From positions 10,294,501 through 10,358,500 of the forward strand of contig OY987268.1 of the NCBI GenBank assembly GCA_963920665.1: a DNA stretch of 64,000 bases. The letters run 5' to 3'. The notes under the pieces were generated by a model that did not search any database, was not told the DNA's origin, and saw only the letters and a list, made by a program, of their open reading frames with translations. Source of the DNA: Straminergon stramineum (Eukaryota; Streptophyta; Bryopsida; Hypnales; Calliergonaceae). Positions 1 through 13,321 of the stretch are shown here, piece after piece (within the stretch, counting starts at the first letter, position 1; every line of letters starts with the position of its first letter). The translations under genes were made by a program, and so were the position numbers.

Positions 1-575
1 GGAGAATATTTTGGTTTTGAGTGAAACCTAGAGATGTTGTAGATACTTATGTTAGCTTTTCAAAATGATATTATTTGTTTGATTTCGAGCTAGTATGTAA
101 AAGGGTGAAAAGCTACTTTCAATTTTTAAAAGAGTGAACTTTAGAGGGCTATGAAAGTTGGATAGTATTTTAGATTTAAGTGAAATTGTAGATAATTTTT
201 TTAGCTTTCTAAAATGGGTATATTTTCTTGGTTTGCAATTAGTATGTAAAAGTTGTGGGCTTGAGAATGAAAGGTTGAAAAGCTACTTTCGGATTTTTCA
301 AGAGAGTGAACTTTGAAGAGCTATGAAAGGTGGACAGTACCTTAGTTTTGAGTGTGACTTGGAGAGGTTTTAGATATTTATGTTAGCTTTCCAAAATAGT
401 TTTATTTTCTTGATTTGGAGTTAGTATGTTAAAGTTATGTGCTTGGGAGTGAAGTGTAGGGGAGCTGCCAATGAGTTGGGAAGGGTGAACTTTGACTGAC
501 CATAAAAGTCGGATAGTGGCTTAGCTTTGAATGTATTTTGAAGAGGTTGTAAAACTTTTTGTTAGCTTTTCAGGG
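1..575. repeat. Degenerate tandem array, unit about 160-180 bp
   Basis: Four successive units begin with a variant of GGA(G/T/C)A.TATTTTAG.TTTGAGTG near positions 1, 159, 333 and 513, and each continues into GTTAGCTTT(C/T)CAAAAT and a GTGAACTTT.GA block. Spacing is about 158, 174 and 180 bp and the units are clearly diverged, so the array is old. It runs off the left edge of the window. No coding potential is seen. Confidence 0.75.
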
Positions 576-2685
576 ACATATCACACTCTTAGTTTAGAGT
601 TGTAGAGCGTCCATGACACTCATTTGTCTATGAGACACTTTTCAAAAGGGAGTTTATGGAGGATATGACTTTTTCTACTATCTTTCATCACATATGATGC
701 ATATTCAAACTCCATGACATCTTTTGAGGGGTATATGGAGATGTGATAGTATTTTGATTCATATGGCATCATCCGGGGGTTTATTATTATGTTTGTGATT
801 TTAAATGACCATGGAATCTTCCATTATTTGGACCACATCTAGTTGCAGCTAGAAGCCTCACGTTTTTCAAGGCAAGGCCTCTCTACTTGACACCAGTAAA
901 ACTTTTCACCCTTAAGAACTTCAAAGCTTTGTCGTATGGGCGGGACCCACTATCGTCACACCCTCATGTCTCTCAACAAGGAATAACACGTCACCAGTTA
1001 GGGACAAGGACAAAAGACAAAAAAAGGCCTTGGATACTCAAAGGCTAGCAACACGGGTTAGTAATATCAATAACATAAAATTGAAGGCCCTCCAAAGGGA
1101 TATCGCCAATCATATAGGGGGTTGCTCTAGGGTTAATACACAACAAAACAAGGAGAGTGACCAAAAGGGTCTTTCAAAGGTAAACATCCACAACTCTAGC
1201 AACCTCGGAAGTTAGTAAAAGCTTCCAAGCTTAAGTTTGGAAGAGTTAGTACCACACTCAATTGAAAGAAAAGGCAAGGGACCCATAAAAGACCTTGCAA
1301 ACTCCAAAAACAACATCATTGGCCAAAAGTGCCCAACAAATACCGTTGTAAGGCTTGTGGCTAAATGCCACAATTTCCAACATCAATTGGACCCAACAAA
1401 TCCAATTACACAAAAAGGGGGTGGTGAGAGAGGAGAAGGGGTGCCCTTTTATACCCTTTCCCGGGCACCCACCTCTCCCCGTTCATCTAAGTTAACCTTA
1501 TCTTCTTGGATTTTCATCCAAACTCAAGGTTTTCATCCTATGCTAGCCCACTAAGCTAAATTTTGGAGATTAACTCCGAATCACAAATGGATTGTGTCAT
1601 TGGCTTTAGAAGGCCATTTTTAATCTAAGGAATCCTCCTCCCCCTTTACTATTTTCAAAATCACAACGAAACCTAACGCCAACTTAACGCCAAAAATTGG
1701 GAAAAATCCCAACTTTTGGAGGTTGACTTTTCTAGCAAAAGTAACTATCATAGACTCCTAAGTAGGTATGGAGGAGTGAGGAACGACCTATCTTGTGTTC
1801 CATTCCACTTTCGTATGCTCCCACTCTGTTAGTTAAACCCGCCGTAGACTTCAAAATTCGTTAATTGTCGAGGAAGTTGGCAGGTTCATGGACTTCTGAC
1901 TATCGGAATGTTGTGAAACTTGTCGGGGCAACTTATTAACGTAAAAGAAGATATGGTAATTTTTAGTGGGAATTTACCACCACTTGGAGAATTTTTAGGA
2001 ATTTCCCATTGCAAGTTTAGATAGTTGACCGTCCGGAAAGACATCTTCTGACTATCAGAAAATTTCAAAACTTTTCGTGGAACTTCCCAAGGGATCCCAC
2101 AACACATGTGTAGGCTTATATTTTTACTCTACACATCGGCCTAGGGGGGAAAAATCCACCCCCTCGTTTAATTATTGAAGGTCGGGGAATCTTCCATACC
2201 GGGGGGAATTTTGGTGAACTGACTTGGCTATTGGTTCCTGGCATGGGTTTAACCCCATCCCGCACTCCTTGGACCTTGAATTCCTCCACGGTCCTGCCTT
2301 GGTATTTTCGACATTTGCAAACCAACAATTTGGGGTTTGGCTATTTTGTTAGTGGAATGGGGAAACTAGAACCTATCTCCGGAAACTGATTCTTATGCCT
2401 CACTAGGGTCCCCTCGACCAAATCTAGCTTAGAGATGTCCGTCCCATGTAGGATTTTGAGCCTAATATGCCGATCACTTATAATTGACCTGTTTGCCACG
2501 ATTAGTTGGGTTGTAACCTATTTACAACTTGCGGTTGGGCCATTCTAGCTACAACATTCTCAAGTAGACCAAGTACTATATTGGAATGTGACATTCCTAT
2601 TTTGGTTCTACACTCTTTTTAGGGTTTTTTGTATAATAAAGTGCAATTAAAATGACAAGATATGGGGGAAAAAAAAAATGAGCCT
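576..2685. other. Intergenic DNA without a recognisable gene
   Basis: Only short, low-complexity open frames occur and none resembles a known protein. A motif reading ACTTCTGACTATCGGAA near 1890 recurs as ATCTTCTGACTATCAGAAA near 2046 with similar flanks, suggesting an old local duplication with a period of about 155 bp. The stretch around 1380-1500 is G/C-rich and contains CTTTTATACCC, which could be the remnant of a retrotransposon LTR, but I could not find matching LTR ends. Confidence 0.5.
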
Positions 2686-2689
2686 CTGG

Positions 2690-2900
2690 TGACAAATTGG
2701 GGGCTCACAGGGGGTCCGTAATCAAGTTGGGGAGTGGGTTTGAAATTAAGTCTAGGGAAGGGGTCCGAAATTAAGTCAAGGGAGTGGGGGTTCTAAGTTA
2801 AAGAAGGGAGTGGGAATTAGGACCAGGGAGGGGGTCCAAAAATAAGCCAAGGTGGGAAATTTGGGGATTAAGGGCTAGGAAGTGGGGATTAGGAATTAGG
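2690..2900. repeat. G-rich degenerate minisatellite
   Basis: A run of imperfect units with the core GGGAGGGGGTCCGAAATTAAG is repeated six to seven times at intervals of about 30-35 bp (for example GGGGTCCGTAATCAAG, GGGGTCCGAAATTAAG, GGGGTCCAAAAATAAG). It is strand-asymmetric, with G on the plus strand. Confidence 0.7.
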
Positions 2901-3268
2901 AGTAGGAGAGGGGAGTCCAATAGTCACAGTAAGGGAAAGAGGGAAGGGAAAATCAGCACGCCAAGGCAAGAAGGGGAGAGAAGAGACACCACTCAAGGTC
3001 CCTACCACTTTAACATAGCCCTTGGGGCGGGGAATCCAACTCCCCATCTCCCGTAAACCTCACCACTGTAGTAAAAACAAGCAAAGAAGGAAGGAGCGAA
3101 GATGGCGGAAGGCCTGAAAAATGAGGAGAAATGATAAGGGGGAAGACAACTTGAAGGAGGTTGAAGGTAGATAGGATAGGGCGAAATCCTCAAGACTTAT
3201 TTAGGCCCTTGGATAAGAAGTAGGTAATCACCATGAGATTAAGTGTGAGACATAAGTATGGGACGTAA
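2901..3268. other. Purine-rich stretch, no gene seen
   Basis: Most of this segment is A/G-rich on the plus strand, continuing the G-rich bias of the preceding minisatellite. Open frames on the minus strand reflect that composition and have no recognisable domain. Confidence 0.4.
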
Positions 3269-3276
3269 GAAGTAGG

Positions 3277-3792
3277 CCCGGGTACGCAACTCTTGTATTA
3301 TATATAGGGGTCATCGGCATTAAAACAGCTTAGAGGATGGCTTTTGTTAAAATTATATCAAATTAAAAAGACCAAAAAGCTAGGTGAAGACCAAATTAAA
3401 AAAAAATTAAATGAAGAAATGCTAAATTGCATACATTTTAGAAAAAAACTCACAATATATATGAAGAATTGAAACACCTATGCATAGTTTCTAAAAATAT
3501 ATACAAAGAAGTTGGGTCTAGTTAAAATTAAATTTTTATTAGAAAGCCCCGAAAGTTGCCTAGCTCGGCCTATGATACATGCATTAAAAAAACTCATATA
3601 ATTAGTTTTTTAATGCTATTATTGTCTTCAAAAATATTTGTTTCATGTACATAAGTACATTTTTGGATTCCTTGTTAAAAGGGCTACAAGATTATTCTAC
3701 ATTAAAACAAATTACATCCCTGAAGATTGGATTAAAATGCATTATAAGTGATTATAATCAAGGCCATATAATATGGAAGTTGCTTACCCGGG
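3277..3792. mobile_element. hAT-like MITE, copy 1 (516 bp, 8-bp target duplication)
   Basis: The element begins CCCGGGTACGCAACT and ends in the inverted form AGTTGCTTACCCGGG, giving terminal inverted repeats of roughly 28 bp with a few mismatches. The eight bases GAAGTAGG occur immediately outside both ends (3269-3276 and 3793-3800). An 8-bp target duplication is the hallmark of the hAT superfamily. There is no ORF of transposase size, so the element is non-autonomous. A near-identical copy lies at 59698-60215, also with an 8-bp duplication, which confirms the boundaries and implies fairly recent movement. Confidence 0.85.
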
Positions 3793-3800
3793 GAAGTAGG

Positions 3801-4630
3801 ACGTAAGAAGTAATTCAACTTTGGGGAATGGTAGAATACATCCTTTTGATTAGCTTAGTAGGTAGGAGCAAGAATAGTTGGGCCACCTTAGAGTGTGGGA
3901 GGAAAAAAAAGGAAGAAGGATGAAAGAAGTAGGCTAAAAATCAACAATTAAATCCTTGTACCAATTTATTTTATGATTAGAATGATGGTTCATTGTCTCA
4001 TGGCATGAGAGTTCATGGCGGAGGAGGTAGAGCTTCCGATGGGCATGATGGATGACTCAAGTTCCAAGGTATGAGTTAAATCTTCCCAACCTTTCCCTAG
4101 GTTCCTAATTAGAAACTAGTGGTTTGGGCCGAGGCCTACCCCTAGGTCAAACCCTTAGGATTGTAGGTCAGGTCATTTCTACATACATAAGCTTAAAGAA
4201 GGAGGCCATGGCTTTCCAAAACCCTAAGGCACGCCCAAATCGGTTGAAAATTGAGAAAGTTATTGCCAGATGAAGTTTAGGGTCAATTTGGATGAATAGT
4301 GGCTAAACTCCGAATTTGACAGAGAATTAAATATTTTAGGAAGAGGCCCCCAATTAGGGTCCAAGGCCAAAGAAAAAAGTCAATTCCAAGTTATAGGTTA
4401 GGAGAAATTAATGGATGAAATTTGGGTAAGGCTTGGATGAAAATTCAGTAGAAATCCCCGAATTTCTATCTGAATTTTGGATCTTTTTGAATTGGGGAAC
4501 TAGTTGTAATTGATGGATGAAATCTAAGGAACCGAGTAGCAGTCAAGCTTCATCCACCCATAGCTTTGGCTAGGAAGGTCGGATAGGGTTGAGTCTTACT
4601 TTTTTAGAAATGGCACGAAATGAACTAGAG
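3801..4630. other. Intergenic DNA, nothing recognised
   Basis: I see no gene, tandem repeat or inverted termini here. It may be the eroded 5' part of the retroelement that becomes recognisable downstream. Confidence 0.4.
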
Positions 4631-4639
4631 GGTGCCTAT

Positions 4640-5530
4640 GATAGTTCTATCATGGTGCACATTCAATTGCAACACTTTCTTGTCAAATTCAAAGGTGTTT
4701 TTATTGAGAGTCAATTGATCAAGATCTCCCTTTCAAAGATTGACAAGTAGTTATTTGATTTGGTTTCACCACAAATCATTCTTGACTACAAACATAGGAA
4801 TATTATGGTTCAACTTTTGGAGGTTGTGGAAAAGTTTCATTGGACCCTTTTTCAATATGATGCTATTGACATGGTCTTGTGGATGGTTGATTCATCTAAG
4901 TTCAAGAAGTCACCTTTTATTCTTGGAAATTTGGCTAAAAACAAATCTATTGGCATTTACAATGCAATTGTAGTGGTATAGTCAAGATGGTCACACTAAG
5001 AATGATTTTGATTGCTTAGTGTTTTCAAAGGATCCACCTTAGCTTCAAAAGCCTAAGAAGAAGGAGGTCAACATTGAAGCAAATTCTAATAAGAAGGAGC
5101 TAAAGTATAGTAATTGTGGTAAAATCAACCATGATGATGTACATTGTTTTTTGCTTCATCCAAAATTGCGGCTTGCAAGTTATATATCAACTAAGATACA
5201 ATGGGAGAAGAACCTTGAGGCTAAAGTTGCATAGCTTGAGCAAAAACTCAAAACCTCTACATAGCTTACCCCAAATTCTGAATCTAGAGCAATTTTGGAG
5301 TTAATACTAGCACCTCAACATTTGATGTATACATGTTTTGAGGCCCCTAGAGAAATGATAGAAACAGATTCTATTTGGTTTCAAATGGTAGAAAAGTATG
5401 TGGCTTCTGCTATGTATTGGTGATTGTAATGGAAATTCATGAGTTTGCAACAATGGCCCAACTTATCAAATTGACCAAGGATGATTGCATTGGTTTGGAT
5501 TGACTAATGCTGCTACTACAACTAGGATCC
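4640..5530 (+). pseudogene. Decayed retroelement gag-pol fragment (zinc-knuckle remnant)
   Basis: Several broken plus-strand frames give short gag-like stretches. Around 5095-5205 a frame reads YSNCGKINHDDVHC, matching the CCHC zinc knuckle spacing C-x2-C-x4-H-x4-C of retrotransposon nucleocapsids except that the first cysteine is replaced by tyrosine. Near 5495-5525, after a frameshift, WI(D).NAATTTRI resembles the active-site region of a retroviral-type aspartic protease, with the catalytic Asp-Ser-Gly changed. Stops and frameshifts throughout show that it is dead. The order knuckle then protease fits a Ty1/copia- or Ty3-type element, but no reverse transcriptase was found, so the class is uncertain. 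Confidence 0.4.
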
Positions 5531-8254
5531 AAGGCCCTTTGCCTTCAAAAGGTAGAAATTCTTGAAGAATATTATATATTCTTTTGTTCAATTGATTTTG
5601 TAGATGCCTAATTTCTCTAGTTTAAAATTGATGGCACAAAGCTTTCAGTATGTAGGAGTTTTTTGTTTGATGCGGAAAATGTTAGAAGATACAAAATGTT
5701 TTCACTTGCCATTACTTCAATTTTTCCAAGTCATTGTTGGATGTGTATGTGTCATTGTGTTAGTGATTGCTACTTTTGGTTGCATTGGCATTGTGTGTTA
5801 AAGTGTCAATTTCCAAGAAAAAGACACATTACTTCCAAAAGGGGTACATATGGCATTATGCCATTCGTTGTTAAGATTTTCCAAGGGGTACACAAGCTGT
5901 TTCTCTATTGAAAAATGAAATAAAAAATGCTCAATAAGGATGAAGCTAAAATGAATGTATGTTGAACCCAAAATAAAAGTAACCCATTGACATTGACATT
6001 GAAACCAAACTAAAATGCAGACAAGCAAACAATATGCGTAATGTCAAAATGAATTGAAACACTTGCCAAGCAATAACAATACCTCCTAAATGTATCACGA
6101 ACAAGCAATCATCAAGCACCATGTATTCAACATTTTTTGCAACCTAAATAGAAAGTACGAAACGAAGAGTAAAAGGCCATTGCAATATACTAATCACCTT
6201 GCTCTATTGCATCTAACTGAACTAATTCTAATGTCCCTGAATGCCATTTTTGGCATTTAATAAAACATCCAGCACTTGATAAAACGTAGCAACTATTTTC
6301 TACTATTCAGAACATATTCAACAACAACCTAGACACTCAAGAAAAGTAGCTATGAAGCATTCAAAAATCTCTCCACGTGATATGAAAGTGTATTGCTATG
6401 CTTTCATGGTGGTTTGTTCTTCAAGAACATCAACCTTGAATCTTTCCATGCGAGAGCAACAGACAAGACCTACCTCCACGAAGCTCCACCCAAGCTCCAA
6501 ACAAGTAAGGAATTCGCCAAAACGAAGCAACCACCGCTGCAGTAGACTTGTGCTCAAGGAAATTCACCACCGCGCTGAAGGAATTCCACCACACTAAAGA
6601 AATTAGCTACGATGCTAAAGCAATTTGCGTGCGCCACCCGCAATAGTCTCACATGCACCAACAAACTCCAAACCCAACCTCCCACGGCGTCAAATCCTAA
6701 CCGCAAAATCATCAACATCGTACAGTTCACGTTATTCATTTCAGCGGCACTAGATCAATGACTATTCTAGACCCCCACATATTTCCGCCAAGATCCACGG
6801 TCCAAGTTCAATGACACCAACTTGCGCTTGTTAAATCGAATCAACAGCTCCGGGGGGGGGGGTAATTTTCTTCTAAAAGAATCAACACTCCAAGGTTTCT
6901 TGGCAGTATAGAGGTGGCCGGCACAGGACTGCCTACCACTTTTGGTTACATTGTTGACTTACTTTTGTGTGAGGACTTTGACGACTTAGCGAAATTACAA
7001 ACTAAGCTTGCAACTAAGGCTATTGTTGCTTTTGAGGAGTATACAAACACTTAGACTTCAATATTTCCATCTTTGGATGTGTCTTTTGTGATAGAAGCAA
7101 TTTATCTTGTAAATGTTTTTGCAAGATTTGCATTAGAGCAACAAAGTTTATGACCTAGAGTGGTATGCTTGGCAATCAACAATGCTAGCTATATATGTTG
7201 TGTCACATATAGATAGTACATTACACTACTTGTACAATACCACTAAGAATTATGATGGATTCTAGTGCTCAACCACTTATGATTGGCAAATGGCAACCTA
7301 TGTACTCTCCTTTTTTGGAGACATATTGTAACAAATGGTACTAACTATAACATATTATTTAGTTAGCAAGCCCTCTTTACCCACTCAATTTTGGTTTGGA
7401 TAAATTGATTGAGGAAGCATGGATCAAATCATATGGGTCTATTGATAACATGGAGAAGCATTTTATTCCCATGGCATTAGCAGCAAGTGCCATTACTATG
7501 TTGGCAAAGACTATGTTTTGTTGCAATGCTTTAGGAGTAGATTTCCCTTACACATTGATTCTGCTAGTAAAGACATTTGCTTTAATAAGCAATTCAGTAG
7601 AGCAACATTGTATGCCACCTTTAGAGTCCCTTCTAGACATCACAAGAATCCATTTCTACCTTAGTATACTTATATACAATTATTTTGGCATTGCCAAGTT
7701 ATTGTCGTTTTATTAGAGCTTGCAGAGGCTATTTGCAAGCAATTGCCATTATATTTGTCAATTGATTGGTCCTCCTACCACTGTGGATACTTCATCATTG
7801 GATTCTTATACTCTTAGCCCCAAGAGATGTTTCCCCACTTTTGTGATATATTTGGGTGTTTTGCATTTCGAGCATGTAGCCTTGGAAAGCACATCCAAAA
7901 GTGTCTTGAATAGATAGAAAAAAACTTGAAATTAGACTTTAGTTGATGAAGATAAACTCCTTCGAAAGACAAAACACAAAACTATATAAACTCTAGATCT
8001 TTGATATCCATATAAAAATTATTGTCACCAAAGTCTTTGAAGTTGAAAAAACCCTATAGTTAGGCATTATTGGTAGGATGGAGAGCAAAAAAGCCCTAGT
8101 TATTAAAATAATGGAATTCATCATAATAAGATTACACTAATTAGTATAATAATATAAATAGTTGAAAACAATATAATAACATTTTTAGGAATAAAATGGC
8201 ATCAAAGCATGGCAAAGAAGATCAATAATCTATTTTAGACAAACTTGGTCATCT
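5531..8254. other. Intergenic DNA with one weak coding-like stretch
   Basis: The only stretch that looks protein-like is a plus-strand frame at about 7372-7714 beginning PLYPLNFGLDKLIEEAWIK. It has no family signature I recognise and is probably another transposon relic. An 11-base G run sits at 6852-6862. The slightly more G+C-rich patch at 6440-6730 has open frames on both strands but no domain. Confidence 0.35.
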
Positions 8255-8820
8255 TTAACCCCTAAATGTCCAAAGTCTTCTCCAAAATTAACGATTTGAG
8301 AAAAATAATTATAAAGTGCTATTTGGAAGAATATTTTGGAATTGATATACAAATAAAAGTTGTAGACTATGAGTTGTAGATTCTATCTGTATGCTTAGAT
8401 TCACCAATGATATCACCAATATTTTTTTATAAATTTTGAAAGGGAAATTTCAAAATTCCCTTGAAATTAGATTTGAAGCAAAATATTATCATTTTTCAGT
8501 AAAATTTGTTGGAATGGATTTGAAATGAGGTTCTCTTCGCATGGTAATTTTTTGAATTCTTTTTGTTTTTGAAATCTATGACCTCATTTTTACAAATCTA
8601 GTTTTGAACTAGAGTTAATGCAATTTTGGCTTGGTCAACCACTTGACATATTTGCACATTTGTAATTTTAGAAAAATATGAATATATTGTAGTAGCACCA
8701 AATCTAACCATTAGATAAGGCAACAACTTAATAAAGTATCTATACAAATTAGGATAACTTTCATACAAGAAATAATGAAGATAAAACTGGAGTTTCAATT
8801 TGTTCATCATTCAAGAAGTG
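8255..8820. mobile_element. TTAA-type element, one end only
   Basis: TTAACCCCTAAATGTCCAAAG at 8255 matches the terminal sequence of the better preserved elements at 33815-34459 and 52805-53737. I could not find a corresponding inverted end downstream, so the right boundary is arbitrary and the copy is taken as truncated or heavily mutated. Confidence 0.4.
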
Positions 8821-11210
8821 GATGTTGGAGCGCTTATGCCTTATGGGTTATAATTTGGTGAAAAAAAAAGACTTCTTTCTATAAAAATAATTTGGATTAC
8901 CATCAAACATAATGCCTTTCTATTTTGTCCCTTGGGTACTTCAAAGTCCATACTTTTGATGATAAACAAAGTGATTTGAAGTGTTGTCTAGTCCAAATAA
9001 CCCTTCATTCATCCAAAATAATGCTTGAATCATTAAAATAAGCCCTTGTAAGAAAGTTTAGGAAAATTATGTATTTTTACAATGATATAAAAATAAAGTG
9101 GATTTGGAAAAGTTAAAATCTTTTTCAACCTTCATTTTAAAGCCTAGTATAAAGCCAACTTTAACCAAATGCCATCTTTGTTCTAATATAAAAGAATTTA
9201 GAAAGCCAAGGTCATGGCCTTTACTCAAATGTGTAAAGATTCATTTATCCTTATTTCTGAAAAAATTTTGTCATTTTTTCCCATATGCTTCAAATGCAAA
9301 ATCTATTAAGGCAAGATTATTTAATATATAAAAGCATAATGTGAGACAACTTTCAATATTGCTAGCATATATGCCTATATGGCCATCTCACATACCTTCA
9401 AATTTCATGTCATTGTATTCTTGCTTCCATAGTAGAAAAATGATAATTTATGATTGCATCTATAATTACATTTTTAGTTGTTTCAAACAAATTTGACTAA
9501 TATATGACTACTACTTTGTTTTTTGGATTTGAGTCGTTGTGGACCTTTTGTTTAAGACATTCTAGTTGAAGAGGACACAATGAATTGTTTTTCATTGCTT
9601 TGGGGTGATTGCAAAAATGACCTATCAATTTTGATCCACTTTGGTAGTTTTCAACTTGGGGGGGGGGGGGGGGGGGATACTATAAAATGAGAAAAATAAT
9701 TTTCTAAAATATTAAAAAGATGTCCCATGTATATACTTGTAGGAAGAAGGCACCCTAGGAAGGAAAATCATTAAAAAATTCTCTAAGTAGGAAAACTAGA
9801 AAAGTACAAAATTGTAAGAAAATAGATACTTTGATGTAATAATTTGTAAAAAATAGTGAAAACAATTTACAAAGAACTAAAAATTTATCCATTTGAGAGG
9901 ACTTCTTGGTGAAGAGATTTCACCAAAAGAATGATCTTGAAACATTCTTCAATATTCAAAAGTATGTGAACAAAGGAGCCTTGTTTGCATGAACATACAG
10001 GACAAAAAATAATATATTTTAGATGCCCCTTGGTAAGTACATGCCTTCCTAGTGTCGAGATAGACCACAAAAATTTCAACTTTAGACTATGAAATTTGGA
10101 TACTCTATAGTACTCAAAAAATCCTAAAACTCAAAACATGACAAATGAATAGAATTGACTTTTACATATAAAATAGTTTTTTAATTTCTTAAAAATATGG
10201 ATCATAATTACATCCAAGACAATTGTTTCCAATAAAAATTTCAAGTTCATGCAAGTCATGCTTCAAAAGTTACCACGAAGGAAAGCTCTATCACTCTCCA
10301 TGTGACAATATTTAATTAGTATCAATGTTTCTTGCAATGGCCCTTTGCTAACTTGGAAGTTCATTTATCTAAGGTGCACATGTGGACATTGATTTGTTCA
10401 TTCTAAATGAGTCATCAGGTTCACTCATTGCTTTTAGAAGTTGAACTCGCCTTCCTATGTGACAAACAAACAAAATTGATGCCCAAAGTTGCCAACTATT
10501 TACAACTACAATGCAACTACACTTGGGAACCATTTATGCAATTATGCCATGTGGTAGTTTATTACAAGGTCTTCAACTTTAAATTTAGTTACTACTTTTA
10601 TCGTTTTCTTATTTATGTCAACATTCACTTATTAATCTTCATGTACACAATTGCAAGGTAGTTGTTTTGAAGTTGCAAGACCATTGTCTTGAAGTTGATT
10701 ATGAATTCCTTTCTATTTTTTTTATGGGGAATAATCATACATTAGTTGTCCCTAGTTTTATTACTTGCTCTACTAGTTACAATCCACATGTAGGTTTCTT
10801 TTGTGACAAGTGTGTATATTGGATAAATGACCAACATACAATTGAGCCATAACTAAGCCAATAACAACATTACAACCACAAATCACTCAAATATTCCACA
10901 TAGTTCCAAAAATTATCTATTTTTCACAATAGTAAATACTAAAATATAGAGATTTTTTCTTAGCTTTCCTATTTTTAAGATGTAGCCACACAAAATAGTG
11001 TCCCATAGTGATACCTAAAGTTCATAAAAGTGCTTTCCAATCTATTGTGTTGAAGTTGGAGTTTCACTTGTAGAAACATGGCCATTTGACTTCCTACCAT
11101 ACAACTACACAATACAAGTGTCACTTTGTTCTCCATGTTGCTTATTGTCTCCACAATCACCTTCTAGACCTTAGCCCATAGAAAACTACATGCATTCAAT
11201 TACCAATTCA

Positions 11211-11212
<2 letters not shown>
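8821..11212. other. Intergenic A/T-rich DNA with a 19-base G run
   Basis: No gene is recognised. An uninterrupted run of 19 G occurs at 9658-9676, exceptional for the composition of its surroundings. Small open frames, such as those near 9098-9331 and 10407-10661, lack domains and sit in A/T-rich decayed sequence. Confidence 0.4.

Positions 11213-11244
<32 letters not shown>
11213..11244. repeat. (TA)n microsatellite
   Basis: An uninterrupted AT dinucleotide run of about 32 bp. Confidence 0.9.
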
Positions 11245-11249
<5 letters not shown>

Positions 11250-13321
11250 AACAACTAAAGTTAGAGACATATTGCAACACATAATGAAGGAACAATTTTC
11301 AAGGTAAACTAAATGATTTATAAGGCCTCAACCATACATACTCTAGGATTCTAAATAAAAATGGTATCACTAATAAAATTGAAGAGGTTGAATTGAATGT
11401 ATAACAAAAAAAGAGAATTATACAATCTTGTAGTAGTAAAGAACAACATAAAAGAGACTAAAATGACTATGGCTATAAATATCACAAGGAGAAATAATGA
11501 CAAAGGTATGTATGGAAAAAAAAGGCAAGACGCAACAAAGAGAGGCAATCTAGGCAAGAACAATAAGGTGCTACATTACTTGGATGCCCTTGCAGATGGC
11601 ATCTAGGGCTTTAGTAGGCTTCACATCCTAAACCAACAATTGCCACATCACAAAATCTATTATGATTGTTCTATGATTATTCTACAACTACTTCATGACT
11701 AATCTTCAACTTCTCATTAACTATTTACATTTTCTCTACAAGTCTACAACAAGTTAATAATACAAGTATAGGTTTGTTTCTATTGTTCTACAACTATTCA
11801 ACAATTCTTCTATGATTGATGTGTATGCATATGTACAGTTTTGTAAAGAAATTACACAAATTATAAGAAATCGACTTCTAGTTGTTCTTCATATATAGTT
11901 GATTAGATTTTTGCTATTCTTTGACATTCTTGACTCAACATCAATTTTTTATATCCACATTAGTTTACATAATGTTCAAAGTAGATTGCCATGGACAAAG
12001 TTGTCGGCAAGGATGTTGAAGCCATTCATATTCTCAAATGGCTAAGCATTTGGTATTGTTTTAGTGGATATGAGTAGAACATTGTAGAAGATTATTTTTG
12101 CAAAAAAAAACCCAACATACTATTGTTGTAGAGAAGGTTTGGTCTAAAAATAGATCTCAAAATTTGAGGATTGTAGATGTATAAAGTAAAAAAATCTTGC
12201 AAGAGTTTTTATATTTAGCATATATCAAATCTTAATTTGCATGCAAAAAAAAATTTCATATTCTGGCAAGCTTGTGCCAATCTTGCCAATCATTTCTGGT
12301 AATGAATGTGCAAAATGTTTTCACCACCACTAGTATTTAAGTGTAGAAACAAGTGATGACTTCAATGTGACTTGGTGACAATTTCCAAAAGAAGAAATCA
12401 ATAGTTGTTCAATAGTCACCAACCAATCATGGTGAATTTGCAATCATATATTTATTATTATTATTATTAAGTGATTTTGGACAATCCATGTCAATTGTAC
12501 TAGTCTACATTGACAAATTCATTATTGTACATATGATGATGCATTGATGAAAGTAGCCTTTGGTTGTCAACTCTACATCTACAAGTTGTTTCTACGACTA
12601 AATTACATTTGCAAATTTATATACATCCAATTGTGAACTCGCTTTTGACACCCCATCATAGATAGATCATATAGTACAACCAATCATTTTTTTGTTGAGT
12701 AGATCATAGGACTCACTTTTCTAATAGTACTTGTAATTTAGTATTTCAAATATTTTCAACATTCCACTTGCTTAGTTTAGGATTGAATAAAAGTAATCTT
12801 GAAATCCAAAATGGAAAGCTTATCTCCAATCAACAAGATGAATTACCCCAAGGATTGCCCCAAATATTCAAAGTCCTCTTAAAGTTAGAATAACCAAAAG
12901 GCTACCTAGCAAAAACACAATGTATGCTATAATTTTGTGTATTGGTTTAGTGGAAGAACAAACATCTTCCATCTTATAATTCGACATTGTTATTTAAATA
13001 GTAATAAATAATGGAATGTAATTTATATACAATTGGAACAATGGAACAGAATCAGCCAAGCAAGATTACTTAAATCTTAAACAACACAGTTAGAGTTACC
13101 ATACTACCAATTATACGTACTAAGACTCTTCCCAATTATTATATAAAGAAATCTTCATCTGAGTCTACTTCCACAGTACAAAAAAACATTAACAATATGC
13201 TTCAGTGTTATCCTTGCTGTCGAGTTTCAAAGTTGCTCATTCATTATCAAAGAAAGGTGGGTACCCCAAAACTGCCACATTTTGCGAGTGCAGACTGGTC
13301 AAATTTTCATATATTCCGAGT
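11245..13321. other. Intergenic DNA downstream of the ATL gene
   Basis: No gene, terminal repeat or structured RNA was recognised. A short (ATT)n run is present near 12448-12468. Confidence 0.4.
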
